Of a stretch of 64,000 bases of DNA, positions 34,900-43,459 are shown in pieces. A program made the position numbers and the translations under genes. The DNA lies in the NCBI RefSeq assembly GCF_000786105.1, contig NZ_JTEV01000006.1:122945-186944 (forward strand). The letters run 5' to 3'. This stretch comes from Bdellovibrio sp. ArHS (GTDB lineage: Bacteria > Bdellovibrionota > Bdellovibrionia > Bdellovibrionales > Bdellovibrionaceae). The notes under the pieces were generated by a model, which ran no database searches, was not told the DNA's origin, and worked only from the letters and a program-made list of their open reading frames with translations. Every line of letters starts with the position of its first letter. The first letter of the stretch is position 1.

Positions 34900-36309
34900 C
34901 TATTTCTTCCTTTGGGCTTTAACCTCTTGAGGTGTTACAACCTTCTTCGAGTTGCCCCAAACACTGTAAACATAAGTCAAGACATTGGCGGCATCTTCAT
35001 CGCTGAGCATTTGCGCCGGCATGACCGAGTTGAACTCCTTGCCATTGACTTTGATGGGACCTTCCAAACCATTCACAACTGCAGAGATTGATTTCTCTTT
35101 GCTGCCATTTAAGAAGTCCGACTTAGCCAATGGAGGGAAAGCTCCAGGCAGTCCTTGTCCATTCGTTTGATGGCAGGCGAAGCAAGAAGACTCGTAAATG
35201 CGTTTTCCGGCAGAAAGACGTTGCTCCAACGTTTTTGCAGGAATGACTTTAGGAGCTTCACTGCCGATTTCCTGGATCACACCACCTTCAGGCTGGTAGA
35301 TACCATCTTCGGTTTTTCCAGAGTAAACTTCTTTATCGGCCTCGCCTTCCACTTTCAACATTCCCAAAGCCCCTTTATTGAAAGCTCTGAAGATAGAGTG
35401 ATCGACAAGAATGAAGGTTCCTGTTGTCTGAGTTTTGAAATCAACAATCGCAGAACCACCGGCAGGAATGAGAGTTGTTTGCACATGCTCATTCACCAAC
35501 TTTCCGCCTTCAATGTAGACTTTATCAAAAATTTCTCCGATGACGTGGAACGAAGATACTAGATTCGGTCCGCCGTTACCGACAAATAGACGAACAGTTT
35601 CACCGACCTTGGCCTTCAAAGCCTTGTCACCAGCAAGAGCTCCGACGTTTCCGTTGAAAACGACATAATCCGCATTTTCTTCCACAGCTTTTGCCATACT
35701 GAATGGCTGCAAGCCTGGAGCGCCGTATTTACCTTTAGTGTAAAATTCACTTTGCATGACATAGAACTCGCGGTCGACTTTAGGCAGACCGTCTTTGGGT
35801 TCCACTAAAATCAATCCGTACATTCCGTTCGCGATGTGCATACCGACCGGTGCCGTCGCACAGTGGTAAACGTACAACCCTGGGTTGAGAGCTTTAAAAT
35901 TAAATGTCGAGCTGTGCCCTGGTGCCGTGAAACTTCCTTCCGCTCCACCCCCTTGACCAGTTACCGCATGCAAGTCGATGTTGTGTGGCAGTTTGCTGGA
36001 CGGATGGTTGTGCAAATGAAATTGAACATGATCGCCTTCACGAATGCGAATAAATTTTCCCGGCACTTTTCCACCGAAGGTCCAGAAAGTATAGTCCACA
36101 CCATCCGCCAAGCGCATTTTGACTTCTTTAGTCTCTAAATGAACGATGACTTTCGTCGCATGCTTTCTAGTTATGGGAGGAGGAACTTCAGGCGCATCCG
36201 TCAATACCGCCACCTCTTCTCCTTTGATATTGTCAGATGCCCAGGCTCCGTGAACGGCGAAGCTGAGGGCTGCCAGTGTTCCTAATGTGATAGTCTTCAA
36301 TGATGACAT
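34900..36309 (-). CDS. nirK: Copper nitrite reductase with fused C-terminal cytochrome c
   Basis: Periplasmic enzyme of 469 aa reducing nitrite to NO. Signal peptide ends near AWASD. Type 1 copper ligands: H109, C150, H158, M163. Type 2 copper ligands: H114, H149, H304. Catalytic D112 and H255 are present. From about residue 365 a class I cytochrome c follows, with C376-x-x-C379-H380 and likely axial M430. This is the three-domain NirK type described in Ralstonia and a few others, in which the heme feeds electrons to the type 1 copper. The ATG at 36309 has AAGGAG upstream. A perfect FNR-type box lies 47 bases before it. It leads nirK-nirV-SCO. Confidence 0.97.
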   Translation of the reverse strand: MSSLKTITLGTLAALSFAVHGAWASDNIKGEEVAVLTDAPEVPPPITRKHATKVIVHLETKEVKMRLADGVDYTFWTFGGKVPGKFIRIREGDHVQFHLHNHPSSKLPHNIDLHAVTGQGGGAEGSFTAPGHSSTFNFKALNPGLYVYHCATAPVGMHIANGMYGLILVEPKDGLPKVDREFYVMQSEFYTKGKYGAPGLQPFSMAKAVEENADYVVFNGNVGALAGDKALKAKVGETVRLFVGNGGPNLVSSFHVIGEIFDKVYIEGGKLVNEHVQTTLIPAGGSAIVDFKTQTTGTFILVDHSIFRAFNKGALGMLKVEGEADKEVYSGKTEDGIYQPEGGVIQEIGSEAPKVIPAKTLEQRLSAGKRIYESSCFACHQTNGQGLPGAFPPLAKSDFLNGSKEKSISAVVNGLEGPIKVNGKEFNSVMPAQMLSDEDAANVLTYVYSVWGNSKKVVTPQEVKAQRKK

Positions 36310-36355
36310 ACATAACTCCTTGCTTGGAGCTTCTCTGAGGACCCGAAATAAAGAA

Positions 36356-36369
36356 TTGATCTCAATCAA
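36356..36369 (-). promoter_or_regulatory. FNR-type box upstream of nirK
   Basis: TTGAT-TGAG-ATCAA on the minus strand, a perfect consensus match, 47 bases upstream of the nirK start. The four promoter-proximal boxes in this cluster share a 46-51-base distance to the start codon. Confidence 0.9.
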
Positions 36370-36437
36370 ATTTCCTCGTTTACGTTACGACACCGTCATC
36401 TCCGAATCATTTCAAGACTCGACTCTACAGAGCAATT

Positions 36438-36451
36438 ATGATGGCCATCAT
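36438..36451 (+). promoter_or_regulatory. Weaker FNR-like palindrome upstream of the MHYT kinase
   Basis: ATGAT-GGCC-ATCAT is a perfect 14-base palindrome that keeps the TGAT-N4-ATCA core of the FNR box. It lies 79 bases upstream of the kinase ATG, in the same divergent region as the nirK box. Confidence 0.55.
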
Positions 36452-36529
36452 TGACTGTGAATTCGCATACAACCGGGGGCCTATTCACAAAACTCTGCCG
36501 CAAGTTTCTCTGGGTGATACGATAGCGCT

Positions 36530-38920
36530 ATGGAGATGCAAACTATTTGGAATCCGGGCCTCATCGTTCTGTCTGTTGTGGTTGCCACAATGGCCTCTTA
36601 CGTAGCTTTGGATATTATTCTGCGTATTCAGCAAAACTTGGGGCGTGCTCATCATCTTTGGCTGATGATCGGCGCGCTGATAATGGGAATGGGCATTTGG
36701 AGCATGCACTTCATTGGCATGCTTGCGATGAAAATGCCCGGAATGGAAATGGCCTATGATGTGATGCTGTCACTCCTTTCCATTGTCGTCGCGATTGCGG
36801 CTTCGGCCTTGGCATTCTTCATTGTCAGCAGAAAGAACGTGCCGATGTATTCGATGGTTATCGGTGGCATTGTGATGGCCATCGCAATCGCTGGCATGCA
36901 CTACATCGGAATGAGTTCCATGCGCATCCCGGCAGATATTGTCTGGGATCAGAACTTAATAGCGCTTTCCATATTCATCGCCGCCATTGCTTCGTTTGCG
37001 GCCTTGGGAGTCTCTCTGCGTTTCAGAACCTCAAGAAATCCCCTGCCTCTACAGGTGTTTGCCAGTCTGCTGATGGGAGCCGCCGTTTCGGGCATGCATT
37101 ATGTCGGCATGAAAGCCGCCACCTTTGTGGCTCTTCCATCCACCCCTTCTTTTGCGGATGCGGTGTTAGGCACGAATGCCCTGGCATACGTCGTTGGCGC
37201 CGTCGCCTGTGTCATTTTGCTTTCCGCTTTGGTCGGCTCGATCTTCGACCGTATTCTGGTGCGACGCGAGCGAGAGGCCGACGAGGCCATTCGTATGCGT
37301 GAAGCTCAGTTGCGAGAAGCCCAAGCCATCGCTCATGTTGGCAGTTGGGAATGGAATATCAGAGACAACTCGGTGTCCCTGTCGGACGAGATGCACGCCA
37401 TTCTTGCTCTTGAAAAAAAACCGCAGAGTCTTATCAACATCTATGACATCTTTCGGCTGGTTGACAGTCCCGACCGCGAACGCGTGGAAAACGCATTCAG
37501 AAAAAGTTTGGTCTATAAAACCTATCTAAATATTGATTACAAACTTACGCCCGTCGTGGGAAGTGCTTCGCGTATTGTGCAAAGTCGCGGTCGAATTGTT
37601 CAGAATGACGAAGGCCACGTCCTGAAGATGATCGGCACCACGCAAGACATCACGGATCTAAAAGTGATTGAAGAAGAGCTGCGCCAGGCGCAGATGGAAT
37701 TGGAACAGCGGGTGGCAGAAAGAACTTCCGAACTTAACAAGTCCTTTGAACGAGAAAAGAAAGCGAAGGAAGATGCCCAAGCGGCCACACTGGCGAAGAT
37801 GCAGTTTTTAGCGAATATGAGTCACGAGATTCGCACACCGATGAATGCCATCTTGGGTTTTGCCGATTTGTTGTCTTCAGAACCTTTAAGCCAAGAACAA
37901 AAAGATCATATTTCCCGGATTGATGCCAACGGCAATCAACTTCTGCGCTTGATTGATGATATCCTGGATCTTTCAAAGTTTGAGGCTGGCAAAGTTCCCG
38001 TGGAAAAGTCGGCATTTTATTTTATGGATCTTGTCGACGAAGTGGTCAGCACATTTCGTCTGCTTGCTGAAAAAAAGAAGATTCAAATACACGTGCAAAA
38101 ACAAAGCTCCTTACCAAACCGAATCTGCTCGGATCAATTGCGCTTACGTCAGATCTTGGCAAATCTTCTAGGCAATGCGATTAAGTTCACCGAAAAAGGG
38201 ACTATTTCTCTTCGTCTGCGGGCCGAGCATATTTACGATAAAAATATTTTGTACATTGAAGTCGAAGATACGGGCATAGGGATTTCCGAAGAGGGTCAGA
38301 AAAAACTTTTCCAGCCATTCAGTCAGGCTGACAGCTCTATCGCCAAAAAATTCGGTGGCACGGGCCTTGGATTAATCCTGTCCCGACACATCGCCAAGTC
38401 TTTGGGGGGCGACCTGATTCTTGAAAGAAGTAAACAGGGGGAAGGAAGTCTGTTTCTTCTGTCAATCACCTCTGAAGATGAGGAACACATGAGAGGTGTC
38501 AAAGAGGCGCAAAAGAAGGTGCCGGCAAACAAAGTCATTCTTGAATGGGACGGCGAAGAAAAGAGCATCCTTTTGGCCGAGGACATGCCCGACAACGAGC
38601 TTTTGATTCGCCACTATCTTAAGAACAGTCATTTTCGTATTGAATCGGCAGTTGATGGCTTTGAGGTGATTGAAAAAGCCACCCATGATGAATTCGATGT
38701 GATCTTAATGGACGTACAAATGCCAGGCTTAGACGGCCTGGAGGCGACTCGGCGCCTGCGAGCCCACGGATACAAAAAACCCATTATCGCTTTGACCGCG
38801 CATGCGCTGCCAGAGGAAGTAGATAATTCTCTAGCCGCGGGATGCGATGCCCATCTGACCAAACCCGTGAATCGCCAAAATCTACTGCAAGCGATCAGCG
38901 AGGCCTTGACTCATCATTGA
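36530..38920 (+). CDS. Hybrid histidine kinase with MHYT membrane sensor, PAS and receiver domains
   Basis: Membrane signalling protein of 796 aa. Residues 1-245 form the seven-helix MHYT domain, with the repeated motifs WSMHFIGM, AGMHYIGM and SGMHYVGM. A PAS domain (about 265-390) and coiled coil follow. HisKA has the phospho-accepting H432 in NMSHEIRTPMNAILG, then an ATPase domain (VEDTGIGIS, FGGTGLGL). A C-terminal receiver has D728 in VILMDVQMPG. MHYT domains are proposed to bind copper and sense O2, CO or NO. It is divergent from nirK, which fits sensing of NO or copper. No cognate response regulator with an output domain is nearby. Confidence 0.93.
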   Translation: MEMQTIWNPGLIVLSVVVATMASYVALDIILRIQQNLGRAHHLWLMIGALIMGMGIWSMHFIGMLAMKMPGMEMAYDVMLSLLSIVVAIAASALAFFIVSRKNVPMYSMVIGGIVMAIAIAGMHYIGMSSMRIPADIVWDQNLIALSIFIAAIASFAALGVSLRFRTSRNPLPLQVFASLLMGAAVSGMHYVGMKAATFVALPSTPSFADAVLGTNALAYVVGAVACVILLSALVGSIFDRILVRREREADEAIRMREAQLREAQAIAHVGSWEWNIRDNSVSLSDEMHAILALEKKPQSLINIYDIFRLVDSPDRERVENAFRKSLVYKTYLNIDYKLTPVVGSASRIVQSRGRIVQNDEGHVLKMIGTTQDITDLKVIEEELRQAQMELEQRVAERTSELNKSFEREKKAKEDAQAATLAKMQFLANMSHEIRTPMNAILGFADLLSSEPLSQEQKDHISRIDANGNQLLRLIDDILDLSKFEAGKVPVEKSAFYFMDLVDEVVSTFRLLAEKKKIQIHVQKQSSLPNRICSDQLRLRQILANLLGNAIKFTEKGTISLRLRAEHIYDKNILYIEVEDTGIGISEEGQKKLFQPFSQADSSIAKKFGGTGLGLILSRHIAKSLGGDLILERSKQGEGSLFLLSITSEDEEHMRGVKEAQKKVPANKVILEWDGEEKSILLAEDMPDNELLIRHYLKNSHFRIESAVDGFEVIEKATHDEFDVILMDVQMPGLDGLEATRRLRAHGYKKPIIALTAHALPEEVDNSLAAGCDAHLTKPVNRQNLLQAISEALTHH

Positions 38921-39581
38921 TTTCGGGTCGACCATTTTTTTCCAGATGAGACAAGAGTTCTTGCGGGTCCCGGTAGATTGCGACCGCTCCAGCCAGATCT
39001 TTTACGGACCAGCCTCCGCAGGTCAGTGCGATGGTTTCCACGCCCGCCCTTTTTGCCGCAATGATATCGTAAGGCGTGTCCCCTAACATGACCGTTGCCC
39101 CCGGGGGCAGTTGCAGTTTTTTTAGGGCGGCGTGAATAAGATCCGGCGCAGGTTTTGAAGCTTCAACATCGTCCTTCGAGGTTCTTAGAGGCAAAAGGTC
39201 GTCGATGTGGGCCATCTTTAAAAGACCTTGCAGATCTTCTTGGGAGGAAGAACTTGCAACCACTATCTTAAGGCCCTCCTGTTGGAAAAACTGAATCAAC
39301 TGTCGCGTTTTTTTAAAGGGCTTCAGATAGGGCAGATATTCAATCTGAAAAATCTCAGCCCGACGGCGCGAGATTCTTTTCCCCAAATCGCTGTCTTCTT
39401 CAATTCCCCTGACTGCCGGCAATAGATTGTCCCCACCCATGCCGATTTTTTCCCGCACTTCCTCGTAAGTAGTGACAATGCCGTATTCGCCGAAGGCGCG
39501 CACCCAGGCATCCGCATGCGCGTGGTTGCTATCAATCAAAGTCCCATCGACGTCTAAGATAATTCCGCGAAGTGTTTTCAT
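38895..39581 (-). CDS. HAD-family phosphatase (beta-phosphoglucomutase/phosphoglycolate phosphatase-like)
   Basis: Soluble hydrolase of 228 aa. Motif I is DVDGTLIDS with nucleophile D10 and acid D12; motif II is VVASSSS; motif III lysine is in EASKPAPDL; motif IV is MLGDTPYDI. An alpha-helical cap lies between motifs I and II. Its 3' end overlaps the histidine kinase gene by 26 bases, tail to tail. The substrate is unknown, probably a small phosphorylated metabolite. Confidence 0.92.
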   Translation of the reverse strand: MKTLRGIILDVDGTLIDSNHAHADAWVRAFGEYGIVTTYEEVREKIGMGGDNLLPAVRGIEEDSDLGKRISRRRAEIFQIEYLPYLKPFKKTRQLIQFFQQEGLKIVVASSSSQEDLQGLLKMAHIDDLLPLRTSKDDVEASKPAPDLIHAALKKLQLPPGATVMLGDTPYDIIAAKRAGVETIALTCGGWSVKDLAGAVAIYRDPQELLSHLEKNGRPEINDESRPR

Positions 39582-39778
39582 GAAGCCATTAAAAAAGAAG
39601 GTCCTTTAAAATCCAAAGTTCTTAGGAGGGTCCTGACTAAAAACAGGGCGGTTCTTTTGATTTTTTTTCATGCCTGTGCAGGCCTTGGGCGTCACTTTTC
39701 CCGTGGTCCCCGCTTATACGTCAACTGACAGGGCATGAAGCTTGAATATTAGGAAAAACACGTATTTGGAGGCCGCCG

Positions 39779-40150
39779 ATGACACGCAAATCTTTAAGCC
39801 TATTCATCTTGATGATGACCTTGACTGGCGCGGCCTCTGCTGCCAATGAAGTGGTCGTTAGTTGCCGGGACTACAACATCACTTTAACGGACTTCGGGGA
39901 TATTGCCGTAGAGGCGACTCAGAAAAATGAAAGCCCCACTGTCATTGCTATTCAGCATGAAAATCAACTATTAAAAAATGATGGCAATGGCCTGCATATT
40001 ATAGGCAGTAAAAAACGACTGGGCATGATCACGGCCAAACAATCGCTGGAAGTGAATTACAAAACAGGACGCGGCATTTTCAGCGACTACACCGTCATGC
40101 AAGGCCCTGCGAACGGCAAAAAAATTCTTCTCGAAGCCTGCCGCCGCTAA
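39779..40150 (+). CDS. Small secreted protein, unknown
   Basis: Protein of 123 aa with a signal peptide (SLFILMMTLTGAASA) and a compact, probably beta-rich mature part starting NEVVVSCRDYNITLTDFGD and ending CRR. Two cysteines (C29 and near the C-terminus) could form a disulfide. The ATG has GGAGG upstream. No family recognised. Confidence 0.78.
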   Translation: MTRKSLSLFILMMTLTGAASAANEVVVSCRDYNITLTDFGDIAVEATQKNESPTVIAIQHENQLLKNDGNGLHIIGSKKRLGMITAKQSLEVNYKTGRGIFSDYTVMQGPANGKKILLEACRR

Positions 40151-40199
40151 AAGCCACAAACATCGCCTTCCGTTCCCTTGGATATCTCCGAAGGTATTT

Positions 40200-40853
40200 T
40201 TAGATTTTATTTTTGACGTATTCGACGACCGTATCGACGACTTGCTCAAGATTCAGCGCTGTGGTGTCGACAACCAAAGCATCTTCGGGAACTGCCATGG
40301 GAGCCACTTTACGGGTTGAATCCTGAAGATCCCGTTGTTGTTGCGCCTTCACCATATCATCTTGATCTAAACCCAGCTCCGCAGCTCTGCGAGCCGCTCG
40401 ATGTTCACTGTTCGCAGTTAAATACACCTTTGCCTCCGCCTGGGGAAAGACAACAGTGCCGCAATCACGTCCTTCAGCAACCAATCCTTGCGGTCCGTTG
40501 CTGCATTTTCTTTGCGCCTCCAAAAGAGCTTTGCGCACTTCCGGATAGTGACTCACTTTACTAGCGAAATTACCCACGTCTTCGTGCGCGATCAGATCAG
40601 TGACATCTTGGTCTTTAAAGAAGACTTTTGTACGATCATGTTCCATGCGCACACTCCACACTGGATTGTGCGTCAGGTCGGTCAACGCTTTGACATCATC
40701 AAGATCGATTTGCAGTTGAAGAGCAGCAAAGGCCAATCCACGATAGAAAGCTCCCGTAGAAACCCATTGCCAACCAAGACGGCGCGCAAGTTCTCTACTG
40801 ACAGAAGATTTCCCAGAGGCCGCAGGGCCATCAATCGTAATTACCATTCCCAT
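40200..40853 (-). CDS. cmk: Cytidylate kinase
   Basis: Enzyme of 217 aa that phosphorylates CMP/dCMP. The P-loop is GPAASGKSS, followed by LARRLGWQWVSTGAFYRGLA and the base-binding segment LVAEGRDCGTVVFPQA. Length and layout are normal. Two possible ATGs lie two codons apart behind GGAGAG; the outer one is given. It follows hisC by 23 bases on the same strand. Confidence 0.96.
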   Translation of the reverse strand: MGMVITIDGPAASGKSSVSRELARRLGWQWVSTGAFYRGLAFAALQLQIDLDDVKALTDLTHNPVWSVRMEHDRTKVFFKDQDVTDLIAHEDVGNFASKVSHYPEVRKALLEAQRKCSNGPQGLVAEGRDCGTVVFPQAEAKVYLTANSEHRAARRAAELGLDQDDMVKAQQQRDLQDSTRKVAPMAVPEDALVVDTTALNLEQVVDTVVEYVKNKI

Positions 40854-40876
40854 TTACTCTCCAACAAAACAATGCC

Positions 40877-41998
40877 TTACGACAGTGCAGGTATTTCTTT
40901 GAGCACTTCAGCCAAGGCTGCAATAGCGGCCTGATTTTCATGCTCAAGGCCCACACTCAAACGCAGATGCGTCTTGAACCCATAGTTCAATAGCGGTCTC
41001 ATAATAATTCCGCGACGTAACAAGGCTTCATTCACCTTGGCGGCGTCGCGAAGGGTGTCAAACATGACAAAGTTCCCTTGAGATGGAATGTAAGGCAGGC
41101 CTAATTCTTCTAACTTCTTGTAGAAGTAATCAAGCCCTTTCCAGCAAATCTGCTGCGAACGCTCAATAAATTCTTTATCTTGCAGAGCCGCATTTGCCGC
41201 CACTTGCGCTAAATCGTTGACATTAAACGGTTTGCGCACACGGTTAAAGACCTCAACCACCTCTGGCGGCGCCACCATCGCGCCAATGCGGAAGCCCGCT
41301 AAACCATAAATTTTAGAGAATGTTCTAAGCACGATCAGATTTTTGTACTTCGTGATGTATTTTTGCGCAGAGATATAGTCAGCAGCGCGAACAAATTCGT
41401 TGTACGCCTCATCAAAAATAATCATCACGTCGTCGCGATTCCCAAGCTTTTCCAGAAAGGCTTCCACTTCCTGCTTGGGCGCGTAAGTTCCCGTGGGGTT
41501 ATTCGGATTTGAAACGAACACCAAACGGATGTTTTGTTCGGGATGAGACAGGAAGTGTTCCGCGATGGCCGCCAAATCAAAGCGGTATCCTTCTTTCATG
41601 GGCACTTTGCGAATCACCGCCCGATTTGCTGGCGCACTGACCTCATAAGCGTTAAAAGCCGCCACAGACGTCAAAACGCCATCCTGAGGCTCACAGTAAA
41701 TGCGCGTTAAAAGGTCGATAAGCTCGTCACTTCCATTGCCAATAGCCAATTGTTTGGTAGGAACTTCCCACTCTTGTGAAAGGGTCTGAAGAAGCTCATA
41801 ATGAGAAGGATCCGGGTAAAGATTTTGGTGATCCAAGGCATTTTTAACCGCAGCCATCGCCTTGGGACTGGGGCCCAGGGGATTTTCGTTACTTGCCAGC
41901 TTATAGACCGTTGTCAAACCGTACTCGCGTTGCGTTTCTGAAATCGGTTTGCCAGGCTTATAGGGAACCAGGTTCAGAATTTCGGGAGAAATCTTCAC
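40877..41998 (-). CDS. hisC: Histidinol-phosphate aminotransferase
   Basis: PLP enzyme of 373 aa in histidine synthesis; it may also act on aromatic acids when linked to aro genes. Catalytic lysine K229 lies in LRTFSKIYGLAGFRIG. Other markers are SNENPLGPSP, SNPNNPTG and IIFDEAYNEF. The start is GTG with AAGGA upstream. It leads a two-gene unit with cmk. No other his genes are in the window. Confidence 0.94.
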   Translation of the reverse strand: MKISPEILNLVPYKPGKPISETQREYGLTTVYKLASNENPLGPSPKAMAAVKNALDHQNLYPDPSHYELLQTLSQEWEVPTKQLAIGNGSDELIDLLTRIYCEPQDGVLTSVAAFNAYEVSAPANRAVIRKVPMKEGYRFDLAAIAEHFLSHPEQNIRLVFVSNPNNPTGTYAPKQEVEAFLEKLGNRDDVMIIFDEAYNEFVRAADYISAQKYITKYKNLIVLRTFSKIYGLAGFRIGAMVAPPEVVEVFNRVRKPFNVNDLAQVAANAALQDKEFIERSQQICWKGLDYFYKKLEELGLPYIPSQGNFVMFDTLRDAAKVNEALLRRGIIMRPLLNYGFKTHLRLSVGLEHENQAAIAALAEVLKEIPALS

Positions 41999-42091
41999 TT
42001 TAGAATCCTTTTCTTACAGACTTTAATTTGGTATACCTGAGCGTCTAGCTTTAACATATTCCAGAGTATTTTCAATAGAGAGCGTTTAAAA

Positions 42092-43459
42092 ATGCAAAAC
42101 CGTTTCTTGTTAGGTGTGAGCGTCGGAGAATCCTTCGCTGAGTACTCGCTTCTGTCAGATGCAAATCCTGTGGCGCAAAAAAGAGTTTATCTTGCGCGTG
42201 AGAACCTTAAACAAAGCCTGTCTCAATTCATCACTGAACATGCCGAGCAAAAACCTTCTCAAGCCTTTGTCAGTCTGCGCCTGCCAAAAAAACTTCTGAA
42301 CTACGAACTGAGCGGAGCCGTGGCGCATATCACGACGGAAGGCTTCGAGCATTGGCTGAATCTGTGTGCAAAATCTTTAGAGCAGACATTGACCAGCAAA
42401 GACCTGCTGTTTTCCGTGCGCGAAAGAGTTCTCGCGGACGGCACGGTGGAAGTGGCTTTAGACGTCAATGATCTGGAGCCCATTGTCGCCAAATTGCAAA
42501 TGATGGATTGCAAAAAAGTCTGCTTGCATTTTCTGCATGCATCGACTCATCCAACAAACCTGAACGTCGCAAAAAGTTATTTGCAGGAAAAAGGACTGGA
42601 AGTCTTTTCACCGGAAAAAAATGACAATCCTCATGAGGTCAGCCGTTGGAACACCAACGCTTTGAACGCGACCATTTCCAGTGTCTTTGCCGAGCGCCGG
42701 TCTGAGGTCCTTGCTGCCTTGGAAGGACATCTGCCCAAAGAAAACATTCACTTTTTGGATTCATCCGGACAACTGCTCAAAGCCGACGCGGTTCAACACG
42801 TCAGCAGTCTATTTTCCGCCAGCACGGCCTTGGGTAAATATTTTGGCACGGCGAAAAAGGCCGATGTACTTTATCTGGGTTTAGAAAATTTCCTTCTAAT
42901 CTCGGGAGATTCCTGGAGTTCGTCCTGGGAAAGCCCATGGGGAGCTGTGGAAGTGCCTCACCTAAAAACCATCGAGTTGGGCATCCAACCCACTCTGGGA
43001 ATTGCCTTGAATACTTTTGGCCGATTTGATTTCGATCACACTCAAGGGGGCTGGGAACCAGGGCCGATGTTCCTGGGACGTGGGCAGAAGGCTTCGCTGC
43101 TGGATTTGTGGGCCGAAAACACCAAGCTGGCAAAACTGCCGGGCCTGGAAGATCGTTTTTCTACGCAAGGGATTCAGCGTTTTAAAAACTCTTTCTTTGC
43201 TCTTACCAAAATCAGTCAGGCACGCGATAAGGATATTCAACATCTGACAAAAGAAATGCAAAGTCTGACGTTACAAAGGTTGGCCATGGAAGCTTACCTG
43301 AACCGCCAAAGCGAAAAATTAGTTGTCGCCGGTCCCCTGGCATCCGTATTTGCCAATGCCTTCAAAAAAGATTCACACACAGTGGTGGAAGCGGAACAGT
43401 TTAGCGAGTCATATGCAACAGCCCTGTGCGGACGCCAGGCCTTGCAGGAGTCTTTATGA
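42092..43459 (+). CDS. Hydantoinase/oxoprolinase A-like protein, short and degenerate
   Basis: Protein of 455 aa related to HyuA-type subunits, which are usually about 650-700 aa. The N-terminal ATPase-like motif of the family (GxDxGGTxxD) reads LLGVSVGESFAEY here, with the Asp and GGT lost. The later segment KTIELGIQPTLGIAL ... GGWEPGPMFLGRGQKASLLDLW still resembles the HyuA metal/nucleotide region. It overlaps the HyuB-like gene by an ATGA. ATP-dependent amidohydrolysis seems unlikely with these changes. Confidence 0.7.
   Translation: MQNRFLLGVSVGESFAEYSLLSDANPVAQKRVYLARENLKQSLSQFITEHAEQKPSQAFVSLRLPKKLLNYELSGAVAHITTEGFEHWLNLCAKSLEQTLTSKDLLFSVRERVLADGTVEVALDVNDLEPIVAKLQMMDCKKVCLHFLHASTHPTNLNVAKSYLQEKGLEVFSPEKNDNPHEVSRWNTNALNATISSVFAERRSEVLAALEGHLPKENIHFLDSSGQLLKADAVQHVSSLFSASTALGKYFGTAKKADVLYLGLENFLLISGDSWSSSWESPWGAVEVPHLKTIELGIQPTLGIALNTFGRFDFDHTQGGWEPGPMFLGRGQKASLLDLWAENTKLAKLPGLEDRFSTQGIQRFKNSFFALTKISQARDKDIQHLTKEMQSLTLQRLAMEAYLNRQSEKLVVAGPLASVFANAFKKDSHTVVEAEQFSESYATALCGRQALQESL

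Noticed and set aside
40151..40199. Imperfect stem CCTTCCG / CCGAAGG after cmk
   Set aside because: One mismatch, large loop and poor T-run on the cmk strand; too weak to call a terminator.
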